64,000 bases of DNA. Source: Gallalistipes aquisgranensis. Lineage in GTDB: Bacteria; Bacteroidota; Bacteroidia; Bacteroidales; Rikenellaceae. The translations under genes and the position numbers were made by a program. The notes under the pieces were generated by a model. That model saw only the letters and a list, made by a program, of their open reading frames with translations, was not told where the DNA came from and ran no database searches. The stretch lies in NCBI RefSeq assembly GCF_014982715.1, contig NZ_JADCJY010000002.1, positions 62,001-126,000 on the forward strand, written 5' to 3'. This document shows positions 16,917 to 26,424 of the stretch, piece after piece (position 1 is the stretch's first letter; each line of letters opens with the position of its first letter).

Positions 16917-19106
16917 ATGGCTACACAACCGAACAACATACCGAAGCCGGGAGGCTTCCGGAAGCCGAAATTCAACATATTCTGGGGATACGGACTGATC
17001 GCCCTCATCCTGATCGTCTGGTCGCTCATGGGCACGGGCGCCGCCCCGGCCACCTCCAACTGGAACGTGGTGAAGGAGATGATCCAGCAGGGCGACGTAC
17101 AGAAGATCGTGGTAATCAACAAGGAGACCGCCGAAGTCTACCTCACCCCCGCCGCCGTGGAGAAATACGCGAAGGAGAAGGAGTACCGGACGATTCCCCG
17201 CACCGGAGCGCAGCTGACCTTCAACATCGGTTCGCTGGACTATTTCCAGACCGATTTCGAAAACACGATCGCCCAAAAGGGGCAGGACGTGCCGCTCATG
17301 TTCGAGAGCCGCCGCAACGTGTGGGCCGACATGCTCACCACGATCCTCCCCTTCGCGCTGATCATCGGCGTGTGGATACTGATCATGCGCAGCATGTCGC
17401 GCAACGGAGGCGGCGCCAACGGAGGCATCTTCAACGTGGGCAAGGCCAAGGCACAGGTGTTCGACAAGGACAGCATGGTCAAGACCACGTTCAAGGACGT
17501 GGCCGGACTGGAAGAGGCCAAGGTGGAGATCATGGAGATCGTGGACTTCCTCAAAAACCCGCAGAAATACCGCGACCTGGGCGGCAAGATTCCCAAGGGA
17601 GCGCTGCTGGTCGGTCCTCCGGGAACGGGCAAGACCCTGTTGGCCAAAGCCGTGGCGGGGGAGGCCAACGTGCCGTTCTTCTCGATCAGCGGCTCGGATT
17701 TCGTGGAGATGTTCGTGGGCGTGGGCGCCTCCCGCGTGCGCGACCTCTTCCGCCAGGCGAAGGAGAAGGCTCCCTGCATCGTCTTCATCGACGAGATCGA
17801 CGCCATCGGCCGGGCCCGCGGCAAGAACGCCGGATTCTCGTCGAACGACGAACGGGAGAACACGCTGAACCAGTTGCTGACCGAAATGGATGGCTTCGGC
17901 ACCAACGCCGGGGTCATCATCCTGGCCGCCACCAACCGGGTGGACATCCTGGACAAGGCTCTGTTGCGGGCCGGACGGTTCGACCGGCAGATCGAAGTGG
18001 GGCTGCCCGACGTGAAGGAGCGCGAGGAGATTTTCGAAGTGCACCTGCGCAACCTGAAGCTCGTGCCCAACCTCGACCGCTCGTTCCTGGCCAAACAGAC
18101 ACCCGGATTCTCGGGAGCCGACATCGCCAACGTCTGCAACGAGGCGGCCCTGATCGCGGCCCGCGGCAACAAGAAGGCGGTGGACCGGGAGGACTTCCTG
18201 GCCGCCATCGACCGGATCGTGGGCGGTCTGGAGAAGAAGAACAAGATCATCACCAAGGAGGAGAAGCGTACCATCGCCTACCACGAGGCGGGTCACGCCA
18301 CCGTCAGCTGGATTCTGGAGAACGCCAATCCGCTGATCAAGGTGACGATCATCCCGCGCGGCAAGGCGCTCGGCGCCGCCTGGTACCTGCCCGAAGAGCG
18401 GCAGATCACCACGCGCGAACAGCTGATGGACGAAATGGCCTCCATCCTGGGCGGGCGCGCCTCGGAGGAGATGAATTTCGGCACCATATCGACCGGAGCC
18501 CTCAACGACCTGGAACGCGCCACGAAACAGGCCTATGCCATGGTCGCCTACTTCGGCATGAGCGGCAAGGTGGGCAACATGAGTTACTACGACTCCACAG
18601 GCCAGAGCGACATGGCGCTGACCAAACCGTACAGCGAAAAAACGGCGCAGGAGATCGACCAGGAGGCCCGTGCCGTGATCGACGAGGCGTACAAAATGGC
18701 ACAGGAGGTGCTGACCACCCACCGGGAAGGTCTGACCCGGCTGGCCGAACTGCTGCTGGAACGGGAGGTGATCTTTACGGACGACCTGGTGAAAATTTTC
18801 GGCAAACGCAAGAAAGACATTCAGAAGGAGGCCGAAGAGGCCGCCGCCCGGGCCGAAGAGGAGAAGAATAAATCGGGACAGGAAACCGCTTCGTCCGAAA
18901 CCGGAACGGCAAAGACACCGGCCCCGACAGCGCCGCAACCCGCCGCAGAAACGGAAACGTCCGCCGCCCGGGGAGATTCGCCGGAGAAGGACGGAACGCA
19001 CGCATCTTCCGCCCGGAGCAGAACGACGCCCCCACCGCCTCCCGTCCCGAAAAAACCTGAGGTAAAAGAGAACGAACTCTTCCCCGATGAATCCGACGGC
19101 CAATAA
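16917..19106 (+). CDS. ftsH: ATP-dependent zinc metalloprotease FtsH
   Basis: A 729-residue membrane-bound AAA+ protease that degrades damaged membrane proteins and regulators. Membrane helices lie at about 20-39 and 139-159 with a periplasmic domain between. Walker A GPPGTGKT is at 233-240, Walker B FIDEID near 290-295, the arginine-finger region RAGRFDRQ near 351 and the zinc-binding HEAGH at 456-460. After about residue 640 comes a low-complexity tail rich in Ala, Thr, Pro and Glu. The last 20 bases overlap cdsA. Length is somewhat above the E. coli protein, mostly through this tail. Confidence 0.97.
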   Translation: MATQPNNIPKPGGFRKPKFNIFWGYGLIALILIVWSLMGTGAAPATSNWNVVKEMIQQGDVQKIVVINKETAEVYLTPAAVEKYAKEKEYRTIPRTGAQLTFNIGSLDYFQTDFENTIAQKGQDVPLMFESRRNVWADMLTTILPFALIIGVWILIMRSMSRNGGGANGGIFNVGKAKAQVFDKDSMVKTTFKDVAGLEEAKVEIMEIVDFLKNPQKYRDLGGKIPKGALLVGPPGTGKTLLAKAVAGEANVPFFSISGSDFVEMFVGVGASRVRDLFRQAKEKAPCIVFIDEIDAIGRARGKNAGFSSNDERENTLNQLLTEMDGFGTNAGVIILAATNRVDILDKALLRAGRFDRQIEVGLPDVKEREEIFEVHLRNLKLVPNLDRSFLAKQTPGFSGADIANVCNEAALIAARGNKKAVDREDFLAAIDRIVGGLEKKNKIITKEEKRTIAYHEAGHATVSWILENANPLIKVTIIPRGKALGAAWYLPEERQITTREQLMDEMASILGGRASEEMNFGTISTGALNDLERATKQAYAMVAYFGMSGKVGNMSYYDSTGQSDMALTKPYSEKTAQEIDQEARAVIDEAYKMAQEVLTTHREGLTRLAELLLEREVIFTDDLVKIFGKRKKDIQKEAEEAAARAEEEKNKSGQETASSETGTAKTPAPTAPQPAAETETSAARGDSPEKDGTHASSARSRTTPPPPPVPKKPEVKENELFPDESDGQ

Positions 19107-19920
19107 CATTCTGATCCGCACGCTGAGCGGCCTCGTACTGCTGGCGGTGGTACTGGGAACGGTACTCCTTTCGGTGTGGAGTTTCGGGATTCTGCTGGCC
19201 GTCATCGGAGGCGGGTCGATATGGGAATTCTACCGTATCGCCGCCGCGACGGGACTGGCCCCGCAGCGGGGATTCGGCACGGCGCTGGGTATCGCGCTGA
19301 TCGCGGGAGGCCTCACGGTGGCGGCGGGCGTGTGCCCCCCCGCCGTACTGGCGGCGTTCATTCCGCTGACGGCCGCCGTCTTCATCGCGGAACTCTACCG
19401 TAAAAAGGAAAATCCGTTGGGCAATATTGCCGTCACGCTCGCGGGCGTGCTCTATGCGACGCTGCCGCTCGCCCTGCTCCCCTTCGTGGGCATCCGGGAG
19501 GCCGGGGACGAAATCCTCTACCGCCCGTGGGTGATTCTCAGCTACATCTTCATCGTATGGAGCAACGACATCGGGGCTTTCCTCACGGGAAGCGCCCTGG
19601 GACGTCACCGGCTCTTCGAAAGGATTTCCCCGAAAAAGTCATGGGAGGGATTCGCCGGAGGGATCGTCGCCGCGGTCGGCGTGGCCATACTGGCCGGCCG
19701 GATGCAGGGGGGCGATCCGTTGCTGTGGGGCGCGCTGGGTGCGGTGGTAGCCGTGAGCGGTGTGTGGGGCGACCTGGTGGAGTCGATGTTCAAACGCTCG
19801 GTCGGGATCAAGGATTCGGGCCGCATGATGCCGGGCCACGGCGGATTTCTCGACCGTTTCGACGCCATGCTGATCTCCGCCCCCTTTGTTTTCGTTTATT
19901 TTATTATCTTTACCCTGTAA
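19087..19920 (+). CDS. cdsA: Phosphatidate cytidylyltransferase
   Basis: CdsA makes CDP-diacylglycerol from phosphatidic acid and CTP, the branch point to all phospholipids. The 277-residue protein has about seven to eight membrane helices and the family signature near the C-terminus: KRSVGIKDSGRMMPGHGGFL followed by DRFDAML. SNDIGAFLTG and SPKKSWEGFAGG are also conserved. It starts inside the end of ftsH (20-base overlap), so translation is coupled. psd, which uses a downstream lipid, follows 18 bases later. Confidence 0.95.
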   Translation: MNPTANNILIRTLSGLVLLAVVLGTVLLSVWSFGILLAVIGGGSIWEFYRIAAATGLAPQRGFGTALGIALIAGGLTVAAGVCPPAVLAAFIPLTAAVFIAELYRKKENPLGNIAVTLAGVLYATLPLALLPFVGIREAGDEILYRPWVILSYIFIVWSNDIGAFLTGSALGRHRLFERISPKKSWEGFAGGIVAAVGVAILAGRMQGGDPLLWGALGAVVAVSGVWGDLVESMFKRSVGIKDSGRMMPGHGGFLDRFDAMLISAPFVFVYFIIFTL

Positions 19921-19938
19921 ATCCGTTTCTGCTGACCT

Positions 19939-20592
19939 ATGAGAATCAATAAAGAGGGATACACGATCATCGCCGTAACGGCCGGCATCGCCGTGGCGGT
20001 ATCCCTGCTCGCCATACTGTTGCTGCCGCTGTGGCTGGGATGGACCCTCTGCGGCGCCATGCTGCTCGTGCTTCTGTTCGTGGCGGCCTTCTTCCGCGAA
20101 CCGGAACGGGCCGTGGTCCGGGAGGAGGGCGTGGTCTTCGCCCCGGCCGACGGGACCGTGGTGGTCATCGAACAGGTGGCCGAGAACGAATTCCTCGCCG
20201 AGGACCGGATTCAGGTCTCGGTCTTCATGTCGCTGTCGAACGTCCATATCAACTGGTTCCCCGTGGGAGGCAGGGTGGTCTATTTCCGCCACCACCACGG
20301 GAAGTATATGGTGGCATGGCACCCGAAGTCGTCCGAGGACAACGAACGCACCACCACCGTGGTCGACACGGGACGGCATACGATCCTCTTCCGCCAGATC
20401 GCGGGCCTCATCGCCCGGAGGATCGTCTCCTACGCGGAGGAGGGAAAGAGCGTGGGACAGAACGACAAGTGCGGCTTCATCAAATTCGGTTCGCGCGTGG
20501 ACCTGATGCTGCCCGTGGGATCGGAAATTCTGGTCTCGATCGGCGACAAGGTGACGGGCAGCCAGACCCCGATCGCCCGGCTGCCGCAATAA
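19939..20592 (+). CDS. psd: Phosphatidylserine decarboxylase (short, membrane-anchored form)
   Basis: It decarboxylates phosphatidylserine to phosphatidylethanolamine. The 217-residue proenzyme has two hydrophobic helices at about residues 10-53, then the catalytic domain: FAPADGTVVV, SVFMSLSNVHINWFPVGG, GFIKFGSRVD. Self-cleavage between Gly184 and Ser185 is expected to form the pyruvoyl group; here the sequence is FGSR rather than the LGST of E. coli, as in the archaeal/Bacteroidetes-type family. It follows cdsA directly; a phosphatidylserine synthase is not seen in the window. Confidence 0.93.
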   Translation: MRINKEGYTIIAVTAGIAVAVSLLAILLLPLWLGWTLCGAMLLVLLFVAAFFREPERAVVREEGVVFAPADGTVVVIEQVAENEFLAEDRIQVSVFMSLSNVHINWFPVGGRVVYFRHHHGKYMVAWHPKSSEDNERTTTVVDTGRHTILFRQIAGLIARRIVSYAEEGKSVGQNDKCGFIKFGSRVDLMLPVGSEILVSIGDKVTGSQTPIARLPQ

Positions 20593-20650
20593 CAGGATAT
20601 TGCCCGCCCGGCAGGGAGAGAGCCGGAAACGTACCGCAAAAGAGAGGAGC

Positions 20651-21745
20651 ATGACCAAACTGTCGAAATACATCATCGGGATCGCCGCCACGGCGGTCAT
20701 CCTCTTTCTGGTGTGGTATTTCAGCAATATCGTGGCCTACATCCTGGTCTCGGCCGTGCTGGCCATCATCGGCAAGCCGCTGGTGACGCTGCTCTCCCGG
20801 CTGAAAATCCGCCGCAGGCACATGCCCAAATGGCTGGCCGCCCTGCTGACGCTGGCCTTCATCTGGGCCGTCATGGTGACTTTCTTCACGCTTTTCATCC
20901 CGCTGGTGTTCGACAAGCTCAACGAGTTCTCCTCGCTGGAGATCCACCAGCTCATCGACTCGTTCCGCGAACCGCTCGCTTCGCTGCAGGAACTGATCGT
21001 CGGCCTTTTCGGGGAACAGGCGCAGAACTTCTCCCTGACCGACTCGCTCACCCGGCAGATCGCCCCCTATTTCAACATCAACGTCATCAACGATATTCTC
21101 GCCTCGATCGTCTCCATCATCGGGAACACGGTGGTGGCGCTCTTTTCCATCTCGTTCATCACCTTTTTCTTCCTGAAGGAGGACCACCTCTTCTTCGACA
21201 TGGTGGTGGCCGTCTTCCCGAAAAAATACGAGGAGAATATCTCCCGGGCCCTGAACTCGATCACCGTGCTGCTGATCCGCTACTTCACGGGCATCGTCTC
21301 CGAGTCGATCATCATGATGCTGGCCATCTCGATCGTGCTCATACTATTCGGACTGCCGGCCGGCACCGCATTCTTCATCGGGCTCATCATGGGCATCCTG
21401 AACGTCATCCCCTATATCGGCCCCCTGATCGGCGGCGGTCTCAGCCTGCTGATCGGACTGATAAGTCCCGTGGCAGGCATTTCCCACACGGGCATGCTGT
21501 TCATCATCGGCGGTACGATCCTCGTATGCAAGGGATTCGACGACTTCGTGCTGCAACCCACCCTCTACTCCAACCGGGTCAAGGCGCATCCGCTCGAGAT
21601 TTTCCTCGTGATCCTGATCGCAGGCAGCGTGGCGGGCGTTCTGGGCATGCTGCTGGCCATCCCCGCCTACAACGTGATCCGCGTATTCGCCAAGGAGTTC
21701 TTCAACAACTTCCGGCTGGTGCAGAAACTGACCGAAAAGATCTGA
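20651..21745 (+). CDS. AI-2E family transporter (putative permease)
   Basis: A 364-residue membrane protein with about seven to eight helices: two at residues 5-45, one at 60-90, then the C-terminal group from about 150. Conserved family features are the loop before the fourth helix and PYIGPLIGGG near residue 257. Relatives include TqsA (autoinducer-2 export), a Na+/H+ antiporter and PerM; substrate cannot be told from sequence. I use the ATG at 20651, preceded by AGAGAGGAG; longer starts add a charged unlikely leader. It lies 58 bases after psd and may be co-transcribed. Confidence 0.88.
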   Translation: MTKLSKYIIGIAATAVILFLVWYFSNIVAYILVSAVLAIIGKPLVTLLSRLKIRRRHMPKWLAALLTLAFIWAVMVTFFTLFIPLVFDKLNEFSSLEIHQLIDSFREPLASLQELIVGLFGEQAQNFSLTDSLTRQIAPYFNINVINDILASIVSIIGNTVVALFSISFITFFFLKEDHLFFDMVVAVFPKKYEENISRALNSITVLLIRYFTGIVSESIIMMLAISIVLILFGLPAGTAFFIGLIMGILNVIPYIGPLIGGGLSLLIGLISPVAGISHTGMLFIIGGTILVCKGFDDFVLQPTLYSNRVKAHPLEIFLVILIAGSVAGVLGMLLAIPAYNVIRVFAKEFFNNFRLVQKLTEKI

Positions 21746-21821
21746 TAGGCTGCGTCCGCGGAGCGCTCCGGGCAGACGGCATCCCGACAGGCGGCCGGAC
21801 GCCGTCCCGGTCCGTGTCCGC

Positions 21822-23096
21822 TCAGTATTTCCCTTTCCAGAGATTCCTGATCCGCTCGGCGATCGTACGCTCGTGTGTATTGTCGCCCGGCATGTAGAAC
21901 CTTCTGCCGGACATTCCCTCGGGCATGAACTCCTGGTCGGCGAAATTTCCCTCGTAATCGTGGGCGTACTTGTAATCGGCTCCATAACCGAGGTTCTTCA
22001 TCAACTTGGTGGGAGCGTTGCGGATGTGGAGCGGGACGGGACGGTTCGTGGTATCCCGGTTCACGAAATCGAGCGCCGCCCCGATGGCCGCATAGGCCGA
22101 ATTGCTCTTGGGACTGGTCGCCAGATAGATCGTCGCCTCCGAAAGGGGAATACGTGCCTCGGGCATCCCGATCTTGTGCACCGTATCGAAACAGGCGTTG
22201 GCCAGCAGCAGAGCGTTGGGGTTGGCCAGCCCGATGTCCTCGGCCGCCAGGATCACCAGCCGGCGGGCGATGAACTTCGGGTCTTCGCCCCCGGCCAGCA
22301 TCCGGGCCAGGTAGTAGACCGCCGCATTGGGATCGCTCCCGCGCACCGACTTGATGAAGGCCGAGATCACGTCGTAGTGCTGCTCGCCGTTCTTGTCGTA
22401 GAGGGCTATATTCTGCTGGAGACACTCGGTGACGTTCCGGTCGTTGATGACCACGTCGCCCTCCGTGGCACCGGTGAGAATGTCGAGGATATTGAGCAGC
22501 TTGCGGGCATCGCCTCCGGCGAAGGTGAAGAGGGCGGCCGTCTCCTCGACCCGGATATTGCGCTGCTTGAGCTCCGTGTCCTGGTGCAGGGCGCGGTCGA
22601 GCAGGATACGCAGGTCGGCATCCTCCTGCGCCTTCAGGACATAGACCTGGCAGCGGGAGAGGAGCGGGGAGATCACCTCGAAGGAGGGGTTCTCGGTCGT
22701 GGCCCCGATCAGCGTCACCACGCCCTGTTCGACGGCCCCCAGCAGGGAATCCTGCTGCGACTTGTTGAACCGGTGTATCTCGTCGATGAACAGGAACGGC
22801 GGCGCCGCATTGAAAAAGCGCTGTTTCCGGGCCTGTTCGATCACCTCGCGCACCTCCTTGACACCCGAAGTGACGGCCGAAAGCGTATAGAAAGGACGGT
22901 CCAGCGTACCGGCCACCAGCTTCGCCAGCGTGGTCTTCCCCACTCCGGGAGGCCCCCAGAGAATGAAGGAGGGGACGTTGCCCGTCTCCAGAAAACGGCG
23001 GAACACGCCGTCCGGACCGACCAGATGGCTCTGGCCGATATACTCTTCGAGGGTGCGGGGACGCAGGCGTTCCGCCAGCGGAATGTGATTTTGCAT
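21822..23096 (-). CDS. rarA: Replication-associated recombination protein A (RarA/MgsA AAA+ ATPase)
   Basis: A 424-residue clamp-loader-like ATPase acting at stalled replication forks. Walker A GPPGVGKT is at 48-55, Walker [11 protein letters not shown] at 101-110, a sensor [11 protein letters not shown] near 130, and the C-terminal tetramerization domain contains [20 protein letters not shown] and [12 protein letters not shown]. The length equals that of E. coli RarA within a few residues. It is divergent from the metallophosphoesterase and converges with the AI-2E permease gene with no clear terminator in the 76-base gap. Confidence 0.96.
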   Translation of the reverse strand: MQNHIPLAERLRPRTLEEYIGQSHLVGPDGVFRRFLETGNVPSFILWGPPGVGKTTLAKLVAGTLDRPFYTLSAVTSGVKEVREVIEQARKQRFFNAAPPFLFIDEIHRFNKSQQDSLLGAVEQGVVTLIGATTENPSFEVISPLLSRCQVYVLKAQEDADLRILLDRALHQDTELKQRNIRVEETAALFTFAGGDARKLLNILDILTGATEGDVVINDRNVTECLQQNIALYDKNGEQHYDVISAFIKSVRGSDPNAAVYYLARMLAGGEDPKFIARRLVILAAEDIGLANPNALLLANACFDTVHKIGMPEARIPLSEATIYLATSPKSNSAYAAIGAALDFVNRDTTNRPVPLHIRNAPTKLMKNLGYGADYKYAHDYEGNFADQEFMPEGMSGRRFYMPGDNTHERTIAERIRNLWKGKY

Positions 23097-23139
23097 ACCG
23101 GAAAAACGTTTGGCGGGATAAAGATAGTATTTTAATCGC

Positions 23140-23147
23140 TATCTTTG
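23140..23147 (+). promoter_or_regulatory. Promoter -7 box for the metallophosphoesterase, nearly on the start codon
   Basis: TATCTTTG matches TAnnTTTG exactly and ends seven bases before the ATG at 23154, so transcription should start within a base or two of the start codon. On the other strand TATCTTTA (23119-23126) could be the rarA -7 box. Confidence 0.7.
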
Positions 23148-23153
23148 TCCTGC

Positions 23154-23645
23154 ATGAAAAAGATCGGACTCATATCGGACACCCATGGCTGTTTCGACGG
23201 CAAACTGCGCGGGTTCCTCGCCGAAACGGACGAAATCTGGCACGCCGGCGACATCGGCACCATCGAACTCTCGGACGAGATCGCCGCCTTCAAGCCACTG
23301 CGGGCCGTACGAGGGAATGCCGACGGAGGGACGGTGCGCATCGCATGGCCGGAATTCGACCTGTTCGACTGCGAGGGGTTCCGGGTGCTGATGACCCACA
23401 TCGGCGGCTACCCCGGCCGCTACGACAGGCGGGCGTGGGCCCGTATCGCGGCCGACCGTCCCTCGATCTTCGTCGCCGGGCACTCCCACATTCTGAAGGT
23501 TCAATTCGACAAAAAAAACGATCTGCTCTACCTCAATCCCGGCGCGGCAGGATGCTATGGCTTCCACCACGTTAGAACGGCCCTGCGTTTCGAAATCGAC
23601 GGTACGGACATCCGGAACCTCGAGGTGGGCGAATGGCCCCGATAA
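23154..23645 (+). CDS. Metallophosphoesterase (YfcE/MJ0936-like)
   Basis: A 163-residue calcineurin-like phosphoesterase. Metal ligands are visible in order: D and H of LISDTHGCFD (near residues 8-10), the D of IWHAGDIG, the N of AVRGNADGG, then H in MTHIGGYPG and the GHSH motif near residue 108. Related small proteins hydrolyse phosphodiesters or act on unknown nucleotides; the substrate is undetermined. The ATG at 23154 is chosen because the only longer start lies inside the promoter box. The downstream ClpC gene begins 51 bases after its stop. Confidence 0.9.
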   Translation: MKKIGLISDTHGCFDGKLRGFLAETDEIWHAGDIGTIELSDEIAAFKPLRAVRGNADGGTVRIAWPEFDLFDCEGFRVLMTHIGGYPGRYDRRAWARIAADRPSIFVAGHSHILKVQFDKKNDLLYLNPGAAGCYGFHHVRTALRFEIDGTDIRNLEVGEWPR

Positions 23646-23696
23646 AATATCGGACCCGCATATTCCGTTCTTCTATCGGAGAAAAACGAAACGAAT

Positions 23697-26261
23697 ATGC
23701 AAATCAGACATTCGAAAGCACTGGAACAACTACTGGCGCAGAGCCTCGCCGAGGCCCGGAGAATGGGTCTGGAACAGATATGCCCGGACAGGATTTTCCT
23801 GGGAATGGCGGGCGAACGGAACTGTCATGCCTTCCACATCCTGCAGAAACTGCTCAAGGAGTGGGAACTGCACCAGGTCAAGACGCGCGTGGAGCGCGAC
23901 CTGGCAAAAACGGTTCTGAAAAGCAGGAAGAAAAACGACGAAACGACATCCGCCGCAGCGCTCTGCGAACGGATGGAGACAGTCTACAACCGTCTCACCC
24001 CGCACGCGGGCGTACTGAACACGGGACACCTGCTGGTGGCCCTGCTCGAAGACCGCAGCCTGCCCTCGACCCGGGCGCTGGAGTCATACCACGTCTCGCC
24101 GGAGGCGGTGACCGAATACCTCGTACAGCTTCCGGCCGAGGAGGATTTCTACGAAGACCTCCGGGCGCTGGAACGGATGAGCAACACGCAGATCGAAATC
24201 CGGAATTTCGAAGGCATCCATCCCCCGGGGGAGGAGGACGGTTACTACGAATCGGAAAGCACCGGGACCTCTCCCCGCAAGAGCGGCCGGCGGAGTTCCC
24301 GTACCGATTCCGTACTGGAGAAGCATGCCACGAACCTGACGCGGGCTGCGGCCGACGGGGAGATCGACCCCGTGGTGGGACGCGAACAGGAGATCGAACG
24401 GCTGATCCAGATACTCGGGCGCCGCAAGAAAAACAATCCGATCCTGATCGGCGAAGCCGGCGTGGGCAAGAGCGCCATCGTAGAAGGGCTGGCCCTGCGC
24501 ATCGCCCGCCGCGAGGTGCCTCACTCGCTGCGGGGCAAGACGCTCTATTCGCTGGACGTCACCTCGCTGGTGGCCGGGACCAAATACCGGGGACAGTTCG
24601 AGGAGCGCATCCAGGCCCTGCTGTCGGAGTTGACGCAGAACCGGGACATCATCCTGTTCATCGACGAGATACACACGATCGTGGGGGCCGGCAGCACGCA
24701 GGGCAGCCTCGACACGGCCAACATCCTCAAGCCGGCGCTGGCCCGCGGCGAACTGCAATGCATCGGGGCCACCACGCTGGACGAATACCGCGAGAGCATC
24801 GAGAGCGACAGCGCACTGGAACGCCGTTTCCAGAAGATTCTGGTCGAACCGACCACGAAGGCACAGACGCTGGAGATACTCCGCAACATCAAGCCCCACT
24901 ACGAAAAACACCACTACGTACACTACACGGAGGAGGCGCTGCGGGCCTGCGTGGAGCTGACCGAACGGTACATCACCGACCGCCAGTTCCCCGACAAGGC
25001 GATCGACGTACTGGACGAAGCGGGTTCGAAGGCCCACATCTTCCAGGTGAAGGAGCCCGCCCTGCTGGGCGAGCTCGAAAGCCGGATCGAAGAGGCCGGA
25101 CGGCGGAAAAGGGAGGCCATCGAGCGTCAGGAGTACGAGCAGGCCGCCGAAATCCGCATCCGGGAAGTGGCCCTGAAAAACCGGCTGACCGAAAGCCGGG
25201 CCGGCTGGCAGCGCGAACTGGCCATGAACCCGGTAGTGGTGCGCGGTGAACACATCGAACAGGTTATCACCTCGATGACGGGCATTCCCGTAGAAAAGGT
25301 GTCGCAGGGGGAACAGGCCCGCCTGCGCGACATGGAGCGTCACCTCGGCAACATCGTGATCGGACAGGAGAGCGCCGTGGAGAAGGTGACCCGGTCGATC
25401 CTGCGGAGCAGGTCGGGACTGAAAGACCCCGACAAGCCGATCGGAGTGTTCATGTTCGTCGGTCCCACGGGCGTAGGGAAGACCCATCTGGCCAAGGAAC
25501 TCTCCCGCTGGCTGTTCGACCGGAAGGAGGCGCTGGTGCGGGTGGACATGAGCGAATACTCGGAGAAGCACAACGTCAGCCGGCTGATCGGCTCGCCCCC
25601 GGGATACGTGGGCTACAACGAAGGGGGACAGCTGACCGAGAGCGTCCGCCGGCAGCCTTACGCCGTGGTGCTGTTCGACGAGATCGAAAAGGCCCATCCG
25701 GATGTCTTCAACATCATGCTCCAGATTTTCGACGACGGACAGCTGACCGACGGTCTGGGACGCAAGGTCGATTTCCGCAACACGATCATCATCATGACCT
25801 CTAACGTGGGTTCGCGGGCCGTGACCCGGAGCAGCAACGTGGTCGGGTACAACACGGGCAACAAATGCACGATCGAACTGACCAACCGCGAGGCAGGCTA
25901 CCGCAAGGCGCTGGAGGAGACCTTCGCTCCGGAGTTCATCAACCGGATCGACGACATCGTCATCTTCAACACGCTCTCGCAGGAGGATGTCGGCCGGATC
26001 GTCGACCTGGAGCTGGCCGAACTGAACGACCGGGTGACAGCCCTCGGCTACCGGCTCGAAATCACACCGGAGGCCAAGGCGCGGCTGGCGGAGATGGGCT
26101 ACCAGGCCCGCTACGGAGTGCGTTCGCTCAAGCGCACGATCCTCGAACAGGTGGAGGAGCCTCTCGCGCAGAAGATCGTGGACGGCGAGATAGGCCGGGG
26201 CGACGTGATCGAAATCGGATGCGCCGACAGCGCCATCGAACTGCTGAAAAAAGCCGTATGA
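23697..26261 (+). CDS. clpC: ATP-dependent Clp protease ATP-binding subunit (ClpC type)
   Basis: An 854-residue Hsp100 unfoldase. The first ~150 residues are in the place of the Clp N domain but diverge from it. The first AAA+ module has Walker A GEAGVGKS at 252-259; a UVR-like helix follows near residue 475-495; the second module has Walker A GPTGVGKT at 589-596 and ends near residue 850. The middle segment is short, so it is ClpC rather than ClpB, which has a long M-domain. A ClpP-binding loop could not be pinned down by eye. A terminator follows, so it is probably the last gene of its transcript. Confidence 0.9.
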   Translation: MQIRHSKALEQLLAQSLAEARRMGLEQICPDRIFLGMAGERNCHAFHILQKLLKEWELHQVKTRVERDLAKTVLKSRKKNDETTSAAALCERMETVYNRLTPHAGVLNTGHLLVALLEDRSLPSTRALESYHVSPEAVTEYLVQLPAEEDFYEDLRALERMSNTQIEIRNFEGIHPPGEEDGYYESESTGTSPRKSGRRSSRTDSVLEKHATNLTRAAADGEIDPVVGREQEIERLIQILGRRKKNNPILIGEAGVGKSAIVEGLALRIARREVPHSLRGKTLYSLDVTSLVAGTKYRGQFEERIQALLSELTQNRDIILFIDEIHTIVGAGSTQGSLDTANILKPALARGELQCIGATTLDEYRESIESDSALERRFQKILVEPTTKAQTLEILRNIKPHYEKHHYVHYTEEALRACVELTERYITDRQFPDKAIDVLDEAGSKAHIFQVKEPALLGELESRIEEAGRRKREAIERQEYEQAAEIRIREVALKNRLTESRAGWQRELAMNPVVVRGEHIEQVITSMTGIPVEKVSQGEQARLRDMERHLGNIVIGQESAVEKVTRSILRSRSGLKDPDKPIGVFMFVGPTGVGKTHLAKELSRWLFDRKEALVRVDMSEYSEKHNVSRLIGSPPGYVGYNEGGQLTESVRRQPYAVVLFDEIEKAHPDVFNIMLQIFDDGQLTDGLGRKVDFRNTIIIMTSNVGSRAVTRSSNVVGYNTGNKCTIELTNREAGYRKALEETFAPEFINRIDDIVIFNTLSQEDVGRIVDLELAELNDRVTALGYRLEITPEAKARLAEMGYQARYGVRSLKRTILEQVEEPLAQKIVDGEIGRGDVIEIGCADSAIELLKKAV

Positions 26262-26310
26262 CGCGACGCACGGCAAGGTAAAACCCTGCCTGACAATAAA
26301 TGAGTGACCG

Positions 26311-26348
26311 ACGGGAGCCCTCTTCTACTCAGGGGCTCCCGTTTTTTT
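26311..26348 (+). terminator. Rho-independent terminator after clpC
   Basis: ACGGGAGCCC (26311-26320) pairs with GGGCTCCCGT (26333-26342, one-base slip possible) and runs into seven T. Loop is about 12 bases. Confidence 0.85.
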
Positions 26349-26382
26349 ACGGCCGGCATTTCGCATTGCGGGAGGAAACCGT

Positions 26383-26390
26383 TATCTTTG
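26383..26390 (+). promoter_or_regulatory. Promoter -7 box for the first MATE transporter
   Basis: TATCTTTG, exact TAnnTTTG match, 34 bases before the ATG and just after the clpC terminator. Confidence 0.65.
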
Positions 26391-26424
26391 CGCTCCCTTT
26401 CCACACGAACCGAAACGCGAACGT

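Noticed and set aside
16902-19205. A 767-codon frame opposite ftsH
   Set aside because: Antisense to a gene with every FtsH motif; no motif of its own.
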